DNA of 42,731 nt from Actinomycetospora sp. (lineage in GTDB: Bacteria; Actinomycetota; Actinomycetes; Mycobacteriales; Pseudonocardiaceae), in the NCBI GenBank assembly GCA_029266415.1, contig JAQSWW010000026.1, positions 1-42,731 of the forward strand, in the 5' to 3' direction. The notes under the pieces were generated by a model. That model saw only the letters and a program-made list of their open reading frames with translations. It had not been told where the DNA came from and did no database searches. Shown here piece after piece: positions 41,496 to 42,731 of this stretch (positions are counted from its first letter, which is position 1; each line of letters opens with the position of its first letter). A program made the translations under genes and the position numbers.

Positions 41496-42551
41496 CTAGG
41501 ACGGGGCTGGTCCGTTGCCCGGAACCAAGAGGACCTTGCCCGCTTCCCCGGTGAGCAGCTCGACGGCCTCGTCGACCCGGTCGAGGGGCATGCGATGGGT
41601 GATCAGCCAGTCGAGGTCGAGTCTGCCGCCGTCGAGCAGGAGCATCGTCTGCTCCCAGGTCTCCCACAGTCGCCGGCCGAAGATGCCGCGCAGCGTGACG
41701 CCCTTCTTGTTGACGTGCGCCGCGATGTCGATCTCGGTCGGTCGGCCGGGGTGCCCGATGGTGACGACGGTGGCCTCCCTGCGGACCGCCTCGAAGAGTG
41801 TCGCCAGGGTGCCGGGCGCTCCGGAGCACTCGAAGGCGACGTCGAAGCCACCCCGGTGGCCGGTGAGGTCTCGGCACTGCTGCACGACGTCGTCGTCGGG
41901 GGACATGGTGCGGACGTCGAGGGCGTCGGCCTGGCCGCGCCGGTAGGGGTTGGGTTCGACGACGACGAGGTGCGCGGCGCCCATCTGGCGGGCGAGGTGG
42001 GCGAGGATCAGCCCGACCGGGCCGCCGCCGCTGACCAGGACCGCGCGGCCGGCCACCGAGTAGTCGGCCCGTTGGATCGCGTGGACCGCCACACCGGCGG
42101 CCTCGAGCAGGGCACCCGTCTCGAGTGTCGCGGACTCGGGTAGAGGCACGCAGATCTCCTGGGGTGCGGCCATGTACTCGGCGAAGACACCGTCGATGTG
42201 CATCCCGATGATGCCGGTGAGCTCGCAGGTGTGTGCCGCGCCGGTGCGGCACGGGAAGCATCGTCCGCAGGCCAGGTGACTCTCGAGCGCGACCCGGTCG
42301 CCCACCCGGAGCCCGACGACGCCGGCTCCGACCTCGACCACCGTGCCCGCGCCCTCGTGGCCGAGCACCACGGGCAGGTTCATACCGAACGCCTGTGCCG
42401 ACGGGGTCCACTCGTAGAGCTCGCGGTCGGTGCCGCACAGCGACGACGCAGCGATCTGGATGACCACGTGCCCGTCGGTGGCCTTCGGGTCGGGGTGATC
42501 GGCGACGTAGTCGACCCCGCGACCGGGGGCGCTCTTGATGACAGCCTTCAT
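41496..42551 (-). CDS. Zinc-dependent medium-chain alcohol dehydrogenase
   Basis: CGTDRELYEW, LGHEGAGTVVEVG, CGRCFPCRTGAAHTC, VLVSGGGPVGLI. Confidence 0.92.
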   Translation of the reverse strand: MKAVIKSAPGRGVDYVADHPDPKATDGHVVIQIAASSLCGTDRELYEWTPSAQAFGMNLPVVLGHEGAGTVVEVGAGVVGLRVGDRVALESHLACGRCFPCRTGAAHTCELTGIIGMHIDGVFAEYMAAPQEICVPLPESATLETGALLEAAGVAVHAIQRADYSVAGRAVLVSGGGPVGLILAHLARQMGAAHLVVVEPNPYRRGQADALDVRTMSPDDDVVQQCRDLTGHRGGFDVAFECSGAPGTLATLFEAVRREATVVTIGHPGRPTEIDIAAHVNKKGVTLRGIFGRRLWETWEQTMLLLDGGRLDLDWLITHRMPLDRVDEAVELLTGEAGKVLLVPGNGPAPS

Positions 42552-42570
42552 GTTCTGGTCCGTTCTCGTC

Positions 42571-42731
42571 TCAGGCGTGCGAAGTGCGGCCGGCGAAGCG
42601 GCGCAGGATGTCCGGCGGCCCGACCTGACCGCCCTTGAGCAGCAGTCGGCATCCCGCCACGTCGGCGGAGTCGTCGGTGCGACAGACCGGGCCCGCGGTG
42701 ACGAACTGCTCCTCGACACGCAGCTCCCGAA
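42571..42731 (-). CDS. C-terminal part of a protein truncated by the window edge, possibly a four-carbon acid sugar kinase (DUF1537) family member
   Basis: RELRVEEQFVTAGPVCRTDDSADVAGCRLLLKGGQVGPPDILRRFAGRTSHA*; LKGGQVG-x-x-D motif. Confidence 0.35.
   Translation of the reverse strand, partial: RELRVEEQFVTAGPVCRTDDSADVAGCRLLLKGGQVGPPDILRRFAGRTSHA

Noticed and set aside
41489-41503. CCAGTCTAGGAC as a DasR-like/UTRA operator
   Set aside because: Overlaps the ADH stop codon and has poor symmetry; no second copy found.

Overview
High-GC actinobacterial (Pseudonocardia-like) chromosomal window with about 45 supportable CDSs. The core, about 10.4-27.7 kb, is a putative glycine-betaine-to-pyruvate catabolic island: Rieske ferredoxin, MHS-type MFS transporter, FAD ferredoxin reductase, GbcA-type Rieske oxygenase, IclR regulator, sdaA, GntR regulator, and a glyA-soxBDAG-dimethylglycine oxidase-cyclodeaminase operon. 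Next to it is an amide/formamide module (AmiC-like sensor, FmdB-like zinc ribbon, AmiS/UreI channel, formamidase). The flanks carry lipid, signalling and regulatory genes: desaturase, FabH, WS/DGAT, two SpoIIE phosphatases, PEP-synthase/rifampicin-phosphotransferase-like enzyme, MarR, TetR, GntR-UTRA and Zn-ADH. The most interesting non-annotated signals are: (1) three 35-bp palindromic operator-like elements (TTGCGC-N23-CGCAAC type), each 27-29 bp downstream of a TTGAC[A/G] hexamer, at the Rieske oxygenase module promoters; (2) a shared ATRTATCAGT motif upstream of sdaA, glyA and the MFS gene; (3) a frameshifted 3' remnant of purU directly after sdaA; (4) a tRNA 3'-half fragment fused to decayed coding remnants near 40 kb, which looks like an integration/recombination scar; (5) a formamidase reading frame that overruns its expected stop. 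No CRISPR array, complete tRNA, rRNA, transposase or integrase was seen. All assignments come from reading motifs and translations; no database search was run.
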